Assembly: GCA_034766995.1 (NCBI GenBank)
Contig: CM068315.1
Coordinates: 35,915,318 to 35,979,317, forward strand
DNA length: 64,000 nt
DNA from: Acanthacorydalis orientalis
Lineage: Eukaryota > Arthropoda > Insecta > Megaloptera > Corydalidae
Direction of reading: 5' to 3'
Made by a program: the position numbers and the translations under genes. Positions 12,725 through 26,376 of this stretch are shown in pieces. The stretch's first letter is position 1; each line of letters begins with the position of its first letter. The notes under the pieces were generated by a model, which ran no database searches, was not told where the DNA came from, and was given only the letters and a program-made list of their open reading frames with translations.

Positions 12725-12727
<3 letters not shown>

Positions 12728-13105
12728 CAATAATACGTTAAAAATTCTATAAAAAAATTGGAAAATGTAATTATTTCCTAGCATATTATTCGCAAATGTT
12801 AATATATTTAATGTTTACTTTAGCAGTCATTAAATATATAAAGAAATACACTATTTTGAGTACAATATTCAATTTAAATGATTTGTAAATTACTGAAAAA
12901 TGCCAAAAAGTATTAAAATTAATAAATAAACCATGGAAAAACACTGTTAAATGTTAATCACACGAAACCATAAGCAATAAACAAGTTTTCATCGAGCAGT
13001 TTATCAACATTGTTATAAATAACATGCACATTTATTATGAAGCCAAATTATGATGATTACAAATGTCATCTGCACAATATAATTTTAGAGCGCTGTAATT
13101 AATAA

Positions 13106-13339
13106 ACACACAAAACACATTTCTGCGCTTTACTTAACGAAAAACGTGTTAGGCAAGGCACGGCTGAGTCGGATGCTTTATACCAACGAATAGAGAATGG
13201 CGGTGCAAATATTGGGATTTGCTTTAAAGAGGGTCTACTAAAGCAAAGGGACGAACGAACATGGAAGGAAATCAAGCGACTGAGGATTTTCGGCTCTAAT
13301 GAAGGAAGTAATATCGTGGCCGTTATTTGTTCCCGTTAA
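13106..13339 (+). other. GC-elevated open frame without ATG (possible exon or conserved non-coding block)
   Basis: A plus-strand frame is open for 77 codons between TAA at 13103 and TAA at 13337, inside a GC-elevated block that extends to about 13440. It has no in-frame ATG in the early part. Its central part reads GTAESDALYQRIENGG and RDERTWKEIKRLRIFG. A weak acceptor (TTCTGCGCTTTAC...TTAG) and a GTAATA donor could bracket it. No family is recognised; it may equally be an enhancer-like conserved block or a pseudogene. Confidence 0.25.
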
Positions 13340-14220
13340 TTCGTATATGGTTACCAACGAGACCATTCGTTAATACGTAACGTTCGTCTCCATCCGGTTT
13401 CTGACTGGTATACCGAAGGCCACAAACAAGCCCACGAACAGATTTTATCTTGCTCGAGAAACATTTTAATCGTTGCTCTGCATACATTTTTTGATTAACT
13501 TAATCTTTAATTATTTTTCATTTGAACCCGGCGTTGATGTAAATATATAGCGCACTATTAATATTTCATAATGTAAAGAAAACACAGACACCTTCAATAT
13601 CAACAAAGAAATGCATTTATCCGAGAAAATATTTAATAAGTTCATAGAGTAAATGTTTCTGTTGTTAAAATATTCTTTTCGTTTTACAAAAACCAGATTT
13701 TAGAAAATATGACGGGAAAGAGGTATTTCAATACAGTTCATTTTGTGAATAAAGGAAGTTTAAAATGAATTATGATTACATTTATTCAATAACATACAAT
13801 ATGGTATATATATAATTTCAATTTTCCAAGATTATTTTATAGTATAATTTAATTTTCACTCACCCATTCGCGTTGCCTTTTGATGTTTTTGCTTATAATT
13901 ATTCTTTGCCTAACATACATTATTCATTTTCATCTAAGTCGGAATAATAATATGATCGAATAAAGAAACTTTATTATGACGGCGTCAGCAGGTGAATGAC
14001 TATCCGTCAAAGAAATTTTATGAACTGATATATTAATTTTTCAAATCAAATTATATTTAACATATTCCATTACTTCGTATGCTCGTAATAATAACTTTAT
14101 ATATTGACGAAAGTAAATATGGTATCAAAAAAGTAATACTTTTTTAAGAAAAGATCAAAATAATTAAATAAAAAAAACATTTTACTACAAGGCCATTCGA
14201 TAATGAAGTTATAACATAAA

Positions 14221-14221
14221 C

Positions 14222-14311
<90 letters not shown>
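14221..14311. repeat. (AT)n-(TG)n compound
   Basis: An AT run with one ACAT step runs into a 21-base TG run. Confidence 0.95.
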
Positions 14312-15231
14312 TAAAAAAGCTCAGAAAATTAAATTAAGTTAAAAAAGATGCATAATTTGTAGTTTTTCTTACAAGTTTCAATATTATTACAAATTAGGAC
14401 ACTATACTTCAATTTTTTTTCATTTTCATTTTTAAATTCTTTAAATAATAGCTGCTTTATTAAATAATTTAAATAATTTTATTAAATAATGGCTAAGATA
14501 AAAATGACTACCGAAATAAATGTTCAATTAATATTCACAAAACAAATTAGTTACTAATATGCATTTGCTATGCTTTATTTACTAAAACTGTGACAATAGA
14601 ACGTATGTTGAAACAAACTGTTAAACTATACAAGATAATACCAGCTGTACTATATGTGACAACTTTCATTTGCATATATTCATTACTTGATTATATTATC
14701 AAACGATCTCTTAACTGAAACAATAAGAACAATGAACCTGCAAATACTACAACAATATACGAGACTAATTTGTACAATTGGACATGTTTGGATGCAATTC
14801 TCTATTGATTGAACTTAAATAATAAATATCAACTTTAAAATAGTAAATATCTCCTATAAAATAGTAAATAAACTATTTTATAGAAGAGATTTAGAAAAAA
14901 AACAAACATTCAATCAACTGATAAAGTTACTAAATATGAATAATAACTTTAAATTTCAATATATGGAAAATGTGTGTTTTTATACGAAATGAAATAGAAT
15001 AGATACGAAATTACAAATCTTTCTAGAATAATAAATATGTTCATATTAGACTTTCTAACTCTAATATACAAACAATTTTCAGTTTTTCCAAGAAAACTTC
15101 ATATATAATTAACCAAACAACGCCCACCAGTTTCGTAAAAATAAATGTAATTTAAAAACACAAATTCAGATTGAAAACGTATTCAAAAAAAAACAATTAA
15201 TAACTTGAAAGATAAAATTAATACAACAATT

Positions 15232-15298
<67 letters not shown>
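15232..15298. repeat. (AC)n-(AT)n compound
   Basis: A CA run leads into about 50 bases of AT. Confidence 0.95.
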
Positions 15299-15300
<2 letters not shown>

Positions 15301-15910
15301 TATATGGGAGTACACTTGTTCGTACGAACACAAACTGAACTGAAAATCTAACATCATGTTATAGCTTAGCATTTAGCATTCAAATTAAACAATAATTATA
15401 ATAACAATATTTAGCAGTTGACAGAAGTGCGAATTAAATTTAGTTGTTCGAATACACAATATGAAATGAAATTTTACGAGTAATATCACGTACCACCCTT
15501 ATGTTCCATGTCTACACGCCTTAAAACAATGCTTTCTAGTGACAACGAAACATTCACATCTACTAGTAATTAGTGTTTTGTCCGGAACGGTAATCAGCAA
15601 TATAAATCATTAAGTAAATGTAGCGTAACAAACCCTTACTTGAGCACAATACTCCCAAATTATGATGGAATAGTTGATCGTGCTAAAACTATACTAAACT
15701 GTATTCAAAAGATGGTTAAATTACGAACATTTATAAAATTCACTTAAAAAATTTACTAATGTACATTTTGTTATTTGAAAATAACAAAATATAAATATAA
15801 AATATTACAAAAGAAAGATAATATAACGTAAAACGAAATTTGAATAACAACAAATTGATATTTATTTGAATATTAATCAAGATCTAATAATATACTTGGC
15901 TGATAAATAT

Positions 15911-15964
15911 GGTTGGTTATTGGGGTTTTAGGGCGCTTCGACAGCTAAGGTCATTAGCGACCGA
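15911..15964 (+). repeat. ~50-bp dispersed motif, copy B
   Basis: The core is GGTTATTGGGGTTTTAGGGC, then TTCGACAGCTAAGGTCATTA. It appears to be the best-preserved of the four copies seen in the window. It lies about 200 bases before the inverted repeat at 16166. Confidence 0.6.
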
Positions 15965-16165
15965 GACTGAGAAATACAAGAAATATATTTTAAATTAATA
16001 AAATATAATTATAATATTTAATTCCTACGTTTATTTAGAGATATAATATTGCTTTTATTACATAAAATAATATTTTTTTTATTTATAAACGACCAATATT
16101 TACAAATGAATTGTCAATTAAAAAACATTAACCTCAAAAAATGGAATAAAACGATACATAATTTT

Positions 16166-16468
16166 AATAATATAGAATTTATTTCCCTCGTGTATTATAT
16201 TAAAAGAAAATTGTATTGGGATGTTTATAATTTTTGTTCATTCACAAATATTTGAGAATGCAAAGGAAAACATTTCATTGAATAGATTACATTTCAATTT
16301 TGATTTTTCGTTACTTTCCTAGGATACTCTGCGCTTCCACCATTTTTTCGAAATAAATATTTACGTTACTATTTTTCTAAAATAGGTAGAAAAGTGTATT
16401 TACGTCATGAATGCTTCGGAAAAATGTTCTTCAGGTTTTTGGTTTTATGCGAAATATATAAAATTTAG

Positions 16469-16472
<4 letters not shown>
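16166..16472 (+). repeat. Inverted ~305-bp repeat, left copy
   Basis: The segment is matched in reverse complement by 20547-20851 at roughly 90% identity by eye. Shared landmarks are TTTCCCTCGTGTATTATATT near the outer end, CCTAGGATACTCTGCGCTTC in the middle and GCGAAATATATAAAATTTAG at the inner end. Both copies stop where an (AT)n tract begins. This indicates a dispersed element family whose one terminus is the microsatellite. No coding potential was recognised. Confidence 0.8.

Positions 16473-16518
<46 letters not shown>
16471..16518. repeat. (AT)n at the end of the inverted repeat
   Basis: It begins exactly where the 16166-16472 repeat ends, as does the tract at 20509-20546 for the partner copy. 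Confidence 0.95.
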
Positions 16519-16520
<2 letters not shown>

Positions 16521-17674
16521 CCAATATTCAACTACCAAGAAGATTTTAAAGGCCTATTAAATAGACTATAGATCTAGACTCAATCACAAAGGGGGCACTG
16601 ATTAAATTCAATGTACTGGGTATTGGTTAAAAAAGAACTAAACTTTATTCAGAGATTATTGGATTTTCTGAAACTCTCATGTGATTAATATTACATTCAG
16701 CAACCTACCACCAACTATAATATTTGCAATATATAATAGAACAAAAATAATCTAATTATTCACCAATGATCTGTTAATAATATCGTCAAGCTTGTTCTCG
16801 TAAATATCAACAAATGTATCGATATCCACATAAAATTGACGTTATCAATATTTTCAATGTGATAAATTCATGAATATAGGCCAAGAATGTGATATAATAT
16901 CAGGTATAAGAATGAACAGACGTTTTGATTAATTATTGGTATTTATAAAATAATCGTTACGGAATTGTTATCGCCTATGATGTAAAAATAAATAATTTTC
17001 TAGAAGTTACTTCTTATCAAAAGATAGTAAATAAAAAATAAGGAAACTTAACCGCGAAGAAAAAAATGCAAATAGTATTAAATTCCACGAAAAATAATAT
17101 AATGTTGTATAATATACAAATAATTATTACAATTTTTTTAATAAAACATTAGTGATCTAATATACAATATCTAAAAAAATATTATTGTACAATAAAATAA
17201 ATAAACATAACAAAAGAAAACAGTATGAAAATAAAATATTAAACGATATGTTTGATTAAATAAAACGCAATGTTAAAAAAACGCTATTGATTAGTTGTTT
17301 TAGATACATGCAACACTCTATAAAACGTTTAAAACTTATATCATATTTTCTTCATTACGTTAACATACACAAAGTACTATGCCTATTACGTTTAACTCCA
17401 AATTTATAACATCAACGCAAACATTCATGGAACAACACGTTATTAATAACATAAAAAAATATGAACCATAATATATAAACCTTTTTGCAGTCCTGGCGTA
17501 AGAATCATGTTTACAACAAGAAAATGGGTAGAAAATGATATGTAGAACAATGTGGTTAGCTCGCACATAAATACATATTTAAGCACGCTAAAATCTTCGT
17601 ATGACAGTAAGAATACGCACCATTCAAAGAAGATAGATGTGTGCAGATATGTATATGCATGTGTACATGAATAA

Positions 17675-18062
<388 letters not shown>

Positions 18063-18374
18063 AATACACATTAATGCACATATAAAACAAAGGTAAAAAT
18101 AAATTGGGAATATGTATTCATAAAAATTAACAGCAAATTTATACTACTTCATGTACCTGTATATATTAATATACGAAAAGAGTTTATACACAAATATGAA
18201 GCGACAGTATTCATTTGCATGCTTACACGGATACCTCTACGCATATGTATGTACATAAAAAACAGATAGAAAATGAGTTTTGTTTGAAATCAATTATTAA
18301 ACAAACAAATATTTACAAAAGACAAAGTTATAATGTTTTGTAAACTGTAATAAAAGTAACCACAACACCCATAA

Positions 18375-18378
<4 letters not shown>

Positions 18379-18405
<27 letters not shown>

Positions 18406-18406
18406 A
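18379..18406. repeat. (AT)n microsatellite
   Basis: Short pure AT run. Confidence 0.9.
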
Positions 18407-18524
18407 GTAATAATGCAAATAGTTAAATATATTTAACACGTCAACAAAATGAAAAAGACGGAAACACCATAAGACTTGGCAGTAAATTTGTGATATGAGA
18501 AATGAAAATTCAACCTCAATAATT

Positions 18525-18680
18525 TAGGGTAAGCAACGCGTAGTTTGCCCAAGGTGACAGGTTTTATAACGTAACGACTACTCGCTTCAGGATATAGAAC
18601 CTTCAACCATTCGCCCACGGCTCTCCTCCATTATGCGGAAAGATATTATCACATCTCTGGAGAGAAGTTCAAAGTAAATT
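18525..18680 (-). other. GC-elevated block with short minus-strand frame
   Basis: The frame is open about 65 codons on the minus strand, starting after TAA near 18635, with a GTG but no ATG at its start. It reads GEWLKVLYPEASSRYVIKP. A second minus-strand frame contains ATG GAG GAG AGC but stops after 14 codons. No convincing splice pair was found. It is probably a decayed element or conserved non-coding sequence. Confidence 0.2.
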
Positions 18681-18886
18681 TGTGTATCATTCGCAGAGAA
18701 AACTGTGATTAGTGATTCTAGTGTATCCATTATACACAACTATAGAATCAAAGTTAGGAAATTATCATTCCGCCTACAAACGATTATAAGTTTACCCACT
18801 ATGAAAAGTGTAAACTATCGTATAAAAAAGAAATATTAAGTAAAAACTATACAAATACATGAATGAAAATATACATATAAATATAA

Positions 18887-18937
18887 TGACACACACACAC
18901 ACACATTATATATATACACATCTGTATGTATATACAC

Positions 18938-18983
<46 letters not shown>

Positions 18984-19059
18984 GCACTTATATGTTTGTA
19001 TGTATACACATACACACACATATAAGTGCATTTATATGTATGAATATGTATATATCTGC

Positions 19060-19136
<77 letters not shown>

Positions 19137-19137
19137 T
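18887..19137. repeat. Cluster of (AC)n and (AT)n tracts
   Basis: Several AC and AT runs are separated by TGTATGTATA and TATATGTATG-type steps. The string ATAAGTGCATTTATATGTAT near 19022 mirrors AAATGCACTTATATG near 18980, giving a local inverted repeat. Confidence 0.95.
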
Positions 19138-20103
19138 TAAGTTAATTTACATGAATATAGAATAATCTCTCGTGTTGTCCATTAAGAATGACATGATACA
19201 TTATGCTATATTTTATCGAAATGTTTCACAGAAGATTCTACTACATATCTAATCCTTTATTCATAGAGTTTCATGCTATAACAGCTTAAATGTAGTTATA
19301 AATTGAATTTACTTTATTTCTAAAAAGTGATCTTACAGTGAAATCAAAAACACAATAATAATATAATTGACGAAAAGAGTAAAAATAATACACTGTACTA
19401 CTAATATTTCATTTACCAAGAGCATGTGCTCAAGAAGACTAAAAAATTACTGTCATAGACTACAGTATACTACTATAGTAAATACTATTTTTTTGGGTAG
19501 TTTCTTGAATATAATAAAACTGACTACAAATACCAGTTATAATTTTTCTTCAATTTTTTTTAATTTTACATTACGTCTGAAACAGTAAACTAGTTCTTCA
19601 TAATATATTAAACGAAAATTATAAGTACATGAATTTATTTTCATAACTAAGCTTCCTAATGTCAAACAACTTTCTTTTTATTACACGCATTTTACCTTGC
19701 TAAAAATGATATTTTAGAATAAGTAAAATTTATTACACATAAATAATTACACTAAAAATACTACAAAATAGACTGTTTTCATCGTTATACATTTCAAACC
19801 AAATATATAAAAATATATATGAAAAAATTTAGTTACATCATCACCTTATCTCTGTAACGAACATTAAATATATTTTAATTGCATTTTATATACACCGTAA
19901 TATAAAACTCTTACAAAAAGATAAAATTAAAAATATCCATTGCCATTATTTTAATTTATGTATACTGTATATTTTGCTCACTAACACACATTACATATTA
20001 ATTTTATCATCACATTCATTTAAAAAAAAATCTTTAGTGAAATCAGCTACTCCTTTCATTGAACAACAAAATTAGAAATGCTGGGTATATTTATTTTTAT
20101 AAT

Positions 20104-20135
<32 letters not shown>

Positions 20136-20138
<3 letters not shown>

Positions 20139-20505
20139 TGTTCGATATATACACTGAACTTACTCTGAACTGACTCTTGAGTTTTATGACTTTACTCTGA
20201 CTTTCTTACTCTGAACTTGTTTTTATCGAACAACATAGAGTAAGGTTACAGTAAATCATATAAATACTTATTCATATATCATATAATTTGTTTATTTGAT
20301 AGCGATTATCATAGATAAAGACTCTTGAGTTAGACAAAGATGCGTTACTCTGACAAAAAGCTAGAGTAAGTTCAGAGTAACAAATCCCCTGTTCTAAACT
20401 TACTCTAAACTGTTCAACAAACATTCCGAGTAAGTTCAGAGTACATATCAAACAGAAAAGTGTAAAATTTCTTACTCCGAGTAGTTCAGTGTACGTATCG
20501 AATAG

Positions 20506-20508
<3 letters not shown>
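20136..20508. mobile_element. MITE with TIRs inserted in an (AT)n tract
   Basis: A ~373-bp non-coding element lies exactly between two (AT)n tracts. Its left end, GTCTGTTCGATATATACACT, and right end, ending CGAATAGACC, are imperfect inverted repeats of about 38 bases. The flanks are TA dinucleotides on both sides, compatible with a TA target duplication as in Tc1/mariner-type or PIF-like MITEs, although the (AT)n context makes this uninformative. The interior repeats variants of GAGTAAGTTCAGAGT in both orientations around ten times. No transposase is encoded. Confidence 0.65.

Positions 20509-20546
<38 letters not shown>
20509..20546. repeat. (AT)n between MITE and inverted repeat
   Basis: The tract separates the MITE at 20136-20508 from the repeat at 20547-20851. 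A matching run (20107-20135) flanks the other side of the MITE. Confidence 0.95.
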
Positions 20547-20549
<3 letters not shown>

Positions 20550-20851
20550 CTAAATTTTATATATTTCGCATAAAACTAAAAACCTGAAGAACATTTTTTC
20601 AAAGCACTCATAACTTAAATACACTACTACCTAATTTAGAAAAATAGTAAAACGTAAATATTTATTTCGAAAAATGGTGGAAGCGCAGAGTATCCTAGGA
20701 AAGTAACGAAAAATCAAAATTTAAATGTAATCTATTCAATGAAATGTTTTCCTTTACATTTTCAAATATTTGTGAATAAACAAAAATTATAAATATTCCA
20801 ATAACATTTTCTTTTAATATAATACACGAGGGAAATAAATTCTATATTATT
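20547..20851 (-). repeat. Inverted ~305-bp repeat, right copy
   Basis: This is the reverse-complement partner of 16166-16472, with scattered substitutions and small indels. Its inner end abuts the (AT)n tract at 20509-20546, which separates it from the MITE at 20136-20508. Two insertions of one family in opposite orientation, or the two ends of a ~4.7-kb composite, would both explain the arrangement; I saw no target duplication that decides between them. Confidence 0.8.
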
Positions 20852-20878
20852 GCTAACACTTGTGAATATAGTTTGAAT

Positions 20879-21000
<122 letters not shown>

Positions 21001-21461
21001 TAAGACGTAATACGAGTATAAATAAATCTCATAAAAGACATATAACACAGAGTTAAGAAACACATAGAATATATAATACAGAAAACGTTACATGAATCAC
21101 ACTTTCGATGAACATTTGTTACTGCCACCTAAAGCTATGTGCACTATGTGCTCGACAAAGAATTTTCCAAGCTCCATTGCAGCTAAGAAGTTGCTTTTTA
21201 CAGCATCATACTGTGCAGAAGACATCGAAAGATAACGTTCAGTTGTTCGCTAGTCTTGTATTCAATATGTAAATGTGTTAGAAATATGTTAGGGTCCATC
21301 ATATCATCTGTCGAGTTTGTTCCGTGAAGTATAGCGAATATGAGATTGTATGTAGTAAATTGTGGCATTTATTTTCTTTTCTTGTTTTCATAAATATTTC
21401 TTGATTTGAGCAAACAAGTCCATTTTTCTTATTTTTAACACATATATTATTTATGTGTTAC

Positions 21462-21492
<31 letters not shown>

Positions 21493-21525
21493 CATATATT
21501 AAATATATATATATATATATATATA
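21462..21525. repeat. (AT)n microsatellite, interrupted
   Basis: Two AT runs are separated by ACATACATATATTAA. Confidence 0.9.
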
Positions 21526-21673
21526 AAGATAGATAAATTTATTAATGAAATGATTTTACAAATTGAATGAAAGCGTACAAAAACCAATAACTTTAGGAAT
21601 GTAATTGAAGTGTTCAAAAAAGCTACCTAATTTTTATCGAATAAATATATTTCTGTTTATTCCCATGTCTATA

Positions 21674-21677
<4 letters not shown>

Positions 21678-21725
<48 letters not shown>

Positions 21726-21727
21726 TG

Positions 21728-21772
<45 letters not shown>

Positions 21773-21786
21773 ATATATACATGTAT
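21678..21786. repeat. (AT)n microsatellite, interrupted
   Basis: An AT run with GTACATGT near its middle and a further ACATGT at its end. Confidence 0.95.
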
Positions 21787-23249
21787 AAATATAATAAATT
21801 CACATATACACATTACTACATAACGTGAGCATTTCCTCTTTGTCAGAAATTCATACATATTCTCATTCGCATTAAGAATATATATGAGCCATACGTGATA
21901 TTCACAGCAAGGAATAAATTAAATAGTTAAGTCTAAGGGAAAGAATCGTTTAAATAGTTTCTTCGTCATAGAGACATTGTTTTATTAAAGTTTTTCTATG
22001 GAAATTAATATCATAATTATTTCTTAAATTTAAATGAAATGAAAAATTACGAATTAGTACCTATTGAAATAATAGAAGGAAAAAGCACTTTGTTTAAAAT
22101 TTACACATTATTTAAAAATAATTATTTTATAAACGAAGCGACCTTCAGTTAAACGAATTAAAAATGATAATAAACAATGTCAGTTCAAATGAAAATTTCT
22201 GAAAACTAACAAATGTGTATCAAGTTGTTTATAAATCAATTCAGCTACTAACATAAACGTACAATAAATACAAATTCATTAATCCTAAAGAATTTTCATT
22301 TTCATTGCTTCCAATATAAATCGTCTACATTTCCCAAGGAGAAAACATTCGTCAAGACTTAGATACAATTAGCATTAATGAACTTACTCGTAATTTAATT
22401 GTACGCAACTTATAATTTAATTGTACAATATTTGTTTCACTGATATGTCGGAATTAAACAAAGCGGGTTTCTTTTAAATTCATACACCTCCAGTTACCAA
22501 AATTCAAAAAAAATATTTTTTACAAATAAAAATAACGTGAATGAAGTTAAATAGGTACACGTTTCATGCTTAAAATCAAATTTATATTTTATCTTTCTTT
22601 TATTTGTTAACTGGATTAAAATTAAATATTTAAATTTGTTCTTTACATTTTGAAATACTGTTGTTGACAAATACTTGTATTTATTTAAATTATATAAAAC
22701 CAGTATCATTAGATTTTTTGTAAGTAGTGAAATACATAAAAAAATACTAATACAATTTTAATAAGTTAAATAATTTGTCTAAATATATATTTCAAGAAGT
22801 AAAATAAAAAAGATTTAAACAGATCAAATAGTAATTTCATAATATTTTGCATCTAATATAAAATTATTCTAACTAGATCAAAAAAAGAATCTTTACGTAT
22901 ATATACAAGCACATACGTAACTTCAGATACATACAATTTATAACTACATCAATCTAAATTGGTACTAAATATTACCAATATTTTTATAAAAGAACAAGTC
23001 TACATTAAAAACTAGAAAAATATTTTACTTACTAATATTGAAGATGAGTAACATAAATTGAAAAAATTGAATATTTTTCAATTGTTAAAAAATTACATTT
23101 TTATAAAAATAATTTCTGTTTGTATTTAATAACCAAAAAAATATTACTATATGTATTTAGAATTAAAAATGATATCAATGTGAACTTTTTTGAGAATTTA
23201 AACAAAAAATATTACTAATGATATAAAAATAATAATAATGAACTTAATT

Positions 23250-23251
23250 TA

Positions 23252-23312
<61 letters not shown>
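23250..23312. repeat. (AT)n microsatellite
   Basis: Pure AT run over most of its length. Confidence 0.95.
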
Positions 23313-23316
<4 letters not shown>

Positions 23317-23749
23317 AAAAAGAAATAATAAAACTTTAATTAACAACAACAAAAACACATAAAAAATACATATACTACATTGACACATTTACGTACAGCA
23401 CATAAATTTAAATTTTAGTTCGTGATTTTCAGACTTTTGGAAACAGACGTGACTTGAACATTGAGTTTTGATTGTGGATTCAGATACAAAAATAACAGTT
23501 GCGAATATTATCATGCAATAAGTGGAGAAAAACCTTTTCCTAAAAAGTTCTAATATAATTTTAAACTATATGCGTACAATTTTTATTCATATATTTTTCG
23601 TAATCAGAAATAAATATTTTATTTCATTAATATTTGTATATTAAAAGTGATCTAAATAAAAGACTATACGAGGTGGTTTTGAGTACCGAACAAAGACGGT
23701 TATGTTCATATCATTAATAAAAAAAATATTCCCATTCGCTTTTATTCGA

Positions 23750-23751
<2 letters not shown>

Positions 23752-23812
<61 letters not shown>
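23752..23812. repeat. (AT)n microsatellite
   Basis: Pure AT run after one ACAT step. Confidence 0.95.
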
Positions 23813-23816
<4 letters not shown>

Positions 23817-24540
23817 TAAAAAATAATCTATTTTCTATCTAAAAGATTAATGAAGAGTTGTATGAATAAGAATGATAAATTCGAATTTATTTAGTTATTT
23901 ATCTTACTTTTTTAAAAAAAGACAAATATAAGCCAAAAATATTCTTAATACAATGCTCAATTCAGTTAACGTTGTACCCTTTGATTTGATTTTATTTTAA
24001 AAAATATATTGAATAAGCCTAATGTACGGAAATACACAGAATATAAAATTAACAAATAATAATACATATATTATTCAAAAATTAAACTGTAAAAAAGATT
24101 AGTCTCCTACTGTATACTTTATAATATATGTATAAATGACATTTTAAATAAAGAAAAATGTTCTTGAAAAATATTAAGGATAAATAATTAAGTATATACG
24201 AATACTTTAAAATATAATAAGGATCTGAATAAATCAATTATTTACATTAAAATATTCTCGTTGCACGTTCATCACAAAATGAAAAAGCTTGATAAAATAA
24301 AAAATGTCAAAAAATCAATATAATGAAACACTTTAATAGTTCAATATAGAATGTCAAGAAGTTGTAAATAACCATAGTTTTAATGATCATATAAAGGCAT
24401 TCTAACAAAAAAAATTATAAAATACTATAAATTATAAAAATTAAAAAATTATAAAATTAATAAAATATAAAAATATGCTTTTGTAAAAAATTTTACATTT
24501 AGACGTTTTTTGTAACGAATAGAAAACATTCATTGGAATA

Positions 24541-24543
<3 letters not shown>

Positions 24544-24583
<40 letters not shown>
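24544..24583. repeat. (AT)n microsatellite
   Basis: Pure AT run. Confidence 0.95.
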
Positions 24584-24586
<3 letters not shown>

Positions 24587-26376
24587 TTGTATCTGTGTAC
24601 ATGTTTAAAATAATACATTTAATTATTCATAAAAAATATAATTACATTCACTTTATAAATATCATGGAATAATTTGCTGTTGCGGAATAAATTTTCCTAT
24701 TTTACCTGTAAATTATTACGTAACAATAAATAAAAAAATACAGTCTGACATATAACACTGATATTTGACATATATACATCTGTTTATATATTTTATGTCA
24801 TAAAATCATGTACATATTTCTGTACACGCAAAAGAACACACACATATATCTATATATATATAATTAGGGGCCAATAATTAACTAACTGAACGAAACTAAA
24901 ATATATAGTTTATATTTACTGCAAGTTTCCATACGTTAAAACAGCTAAGAAATAACAACTTAGTAGTACTTACAATATAACTAAAAATAATTATCCTTTA
25001 ATTCAATGATACATTTACTCTATCAATTTTATTACATTTTTAGTTATATGTTACGAGATGATTTATATATTTTTCACATAAATGAATAATATGAATTTAA
25101 TTTCATTTAGGATAACGCTTTTACACATGAAGCAACAAAAAAGTTCATAATTTTTTTCTATTGTCTGAGTAAATATCTGATGATAACACGCTGACTTTAA
25201 TAGTACTATAGACATCTATAATTCAATAATAAATTTTAATATTTATTAAATTACATAATTACAGATCAATTCAGAAACAAATTTGGATACATAGTTCTTC
25301 TTCAAACAAGGCTTTCAAAAAAAAAACGAAAACGATTTCTAATTAATTAATACGTTTCTAATTAATTATTTCATTATTAACTGCGTAAAATTTGTTATTA
25401 ATTTTTCAGTGCATTTATATTTGTTTTGTAAAATATATAAAAATAGTTCATCCATATTCTATATAATAATACTTTTGATCCAAAATAAATGTCTAAAGAA
25501 AAGTTTCATTATTCAAAAAACAAGCTAAATACACAAACGGTCAGCATCATAAATTACACTAATCGATAAAATATTCTGAACAATAATTTTATCATAAAAA
25601 TTAAACCAATTTTATTTAATCAGATTTATCAAGAAAAATATTTAACCAAAAATTAATCGTAAAATTTAGAGTGAAAATATTTCAAATATGTACTCACTCT
25701 GTACTACACAATAAAGATATTTAATATTTTCCGCATAACATGCAAAACATTTTCATACAGGCAATTCAGATATTTTAAAGTAAGTTATTGTTTCATAAAC
25801 TGTTGATTAATAAAACGATAAACTTACATGACCACAAACGTGAATTTTTCATTACGGTAATCTCACATAGATTCACAACGAAGTAACAATGTAAACATTA
25901 CGTTAAAAAACTTCTTTTTTTCATGAGATCAGCTTACCGTGCAATTTTTAATAAGCAACTTCGAATAAATCTTTGTGACGTATAAAATAGTACACGAAAC
26001 CGGGTTAAGGATAATTACCAAAGTGAATATAATACAAGCGTCGAGGCTCGAAGCACGTACCAGTTTGAAATGCGAGAGTAATTAAAAAGCCTACTGAACA
26101 TTATATGCATATTTGAATTAACATTCAAAAAGAGATTTATTTAACAATAAGTTACCGAATAATAACAATAATAATCACGTAACGAAATGTCCATAGGCAT
26201 TAGAACAAAACTGAATTTAATTTCATAAAACTGATTAATGTCGAATTTTAATTGTACACCTAAAATTTAACAATTTATTACGTTAGATAAATAACATTTA
26301 AAATGTTTGTTCTTGAAATTCTGTTTGAAAATTATAGTAGACTATTTTTACTTATTTACTGTCATTGAAATGTTTT

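Larger units (their letters stand above)
10451..13105. other. Non-coding upstream region
   Basis: AT-rich sequence with three (AT)n tracts. A lone inverted pair CATCACCTGATGTACA at about 11027 is palindromic. Nothing else is supported. Confidence 0.6.
13440..16165. other. Non-coding with motif copy B
   Basis: AT-rich unique sequence with two compound microsatellites and the ~50-bp motif at 15911. No gene is visible. Confidence 0.6.

Noticed and set aside
16049..16255. 68-codon plus-strand ORF as a transposase fragment
   Set aside because: Its composition is AT-driven, no catalytic motif is visible, and only its last part overlaps the inverted repeat.
24700..24725. Minus-strand TTTACAG|GTAAAA as another ratchet point
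   Set aside because: The preceding tract is not pyrimidine-rich and the donor half is weak; in AT-rich DNA this occurs by chance.
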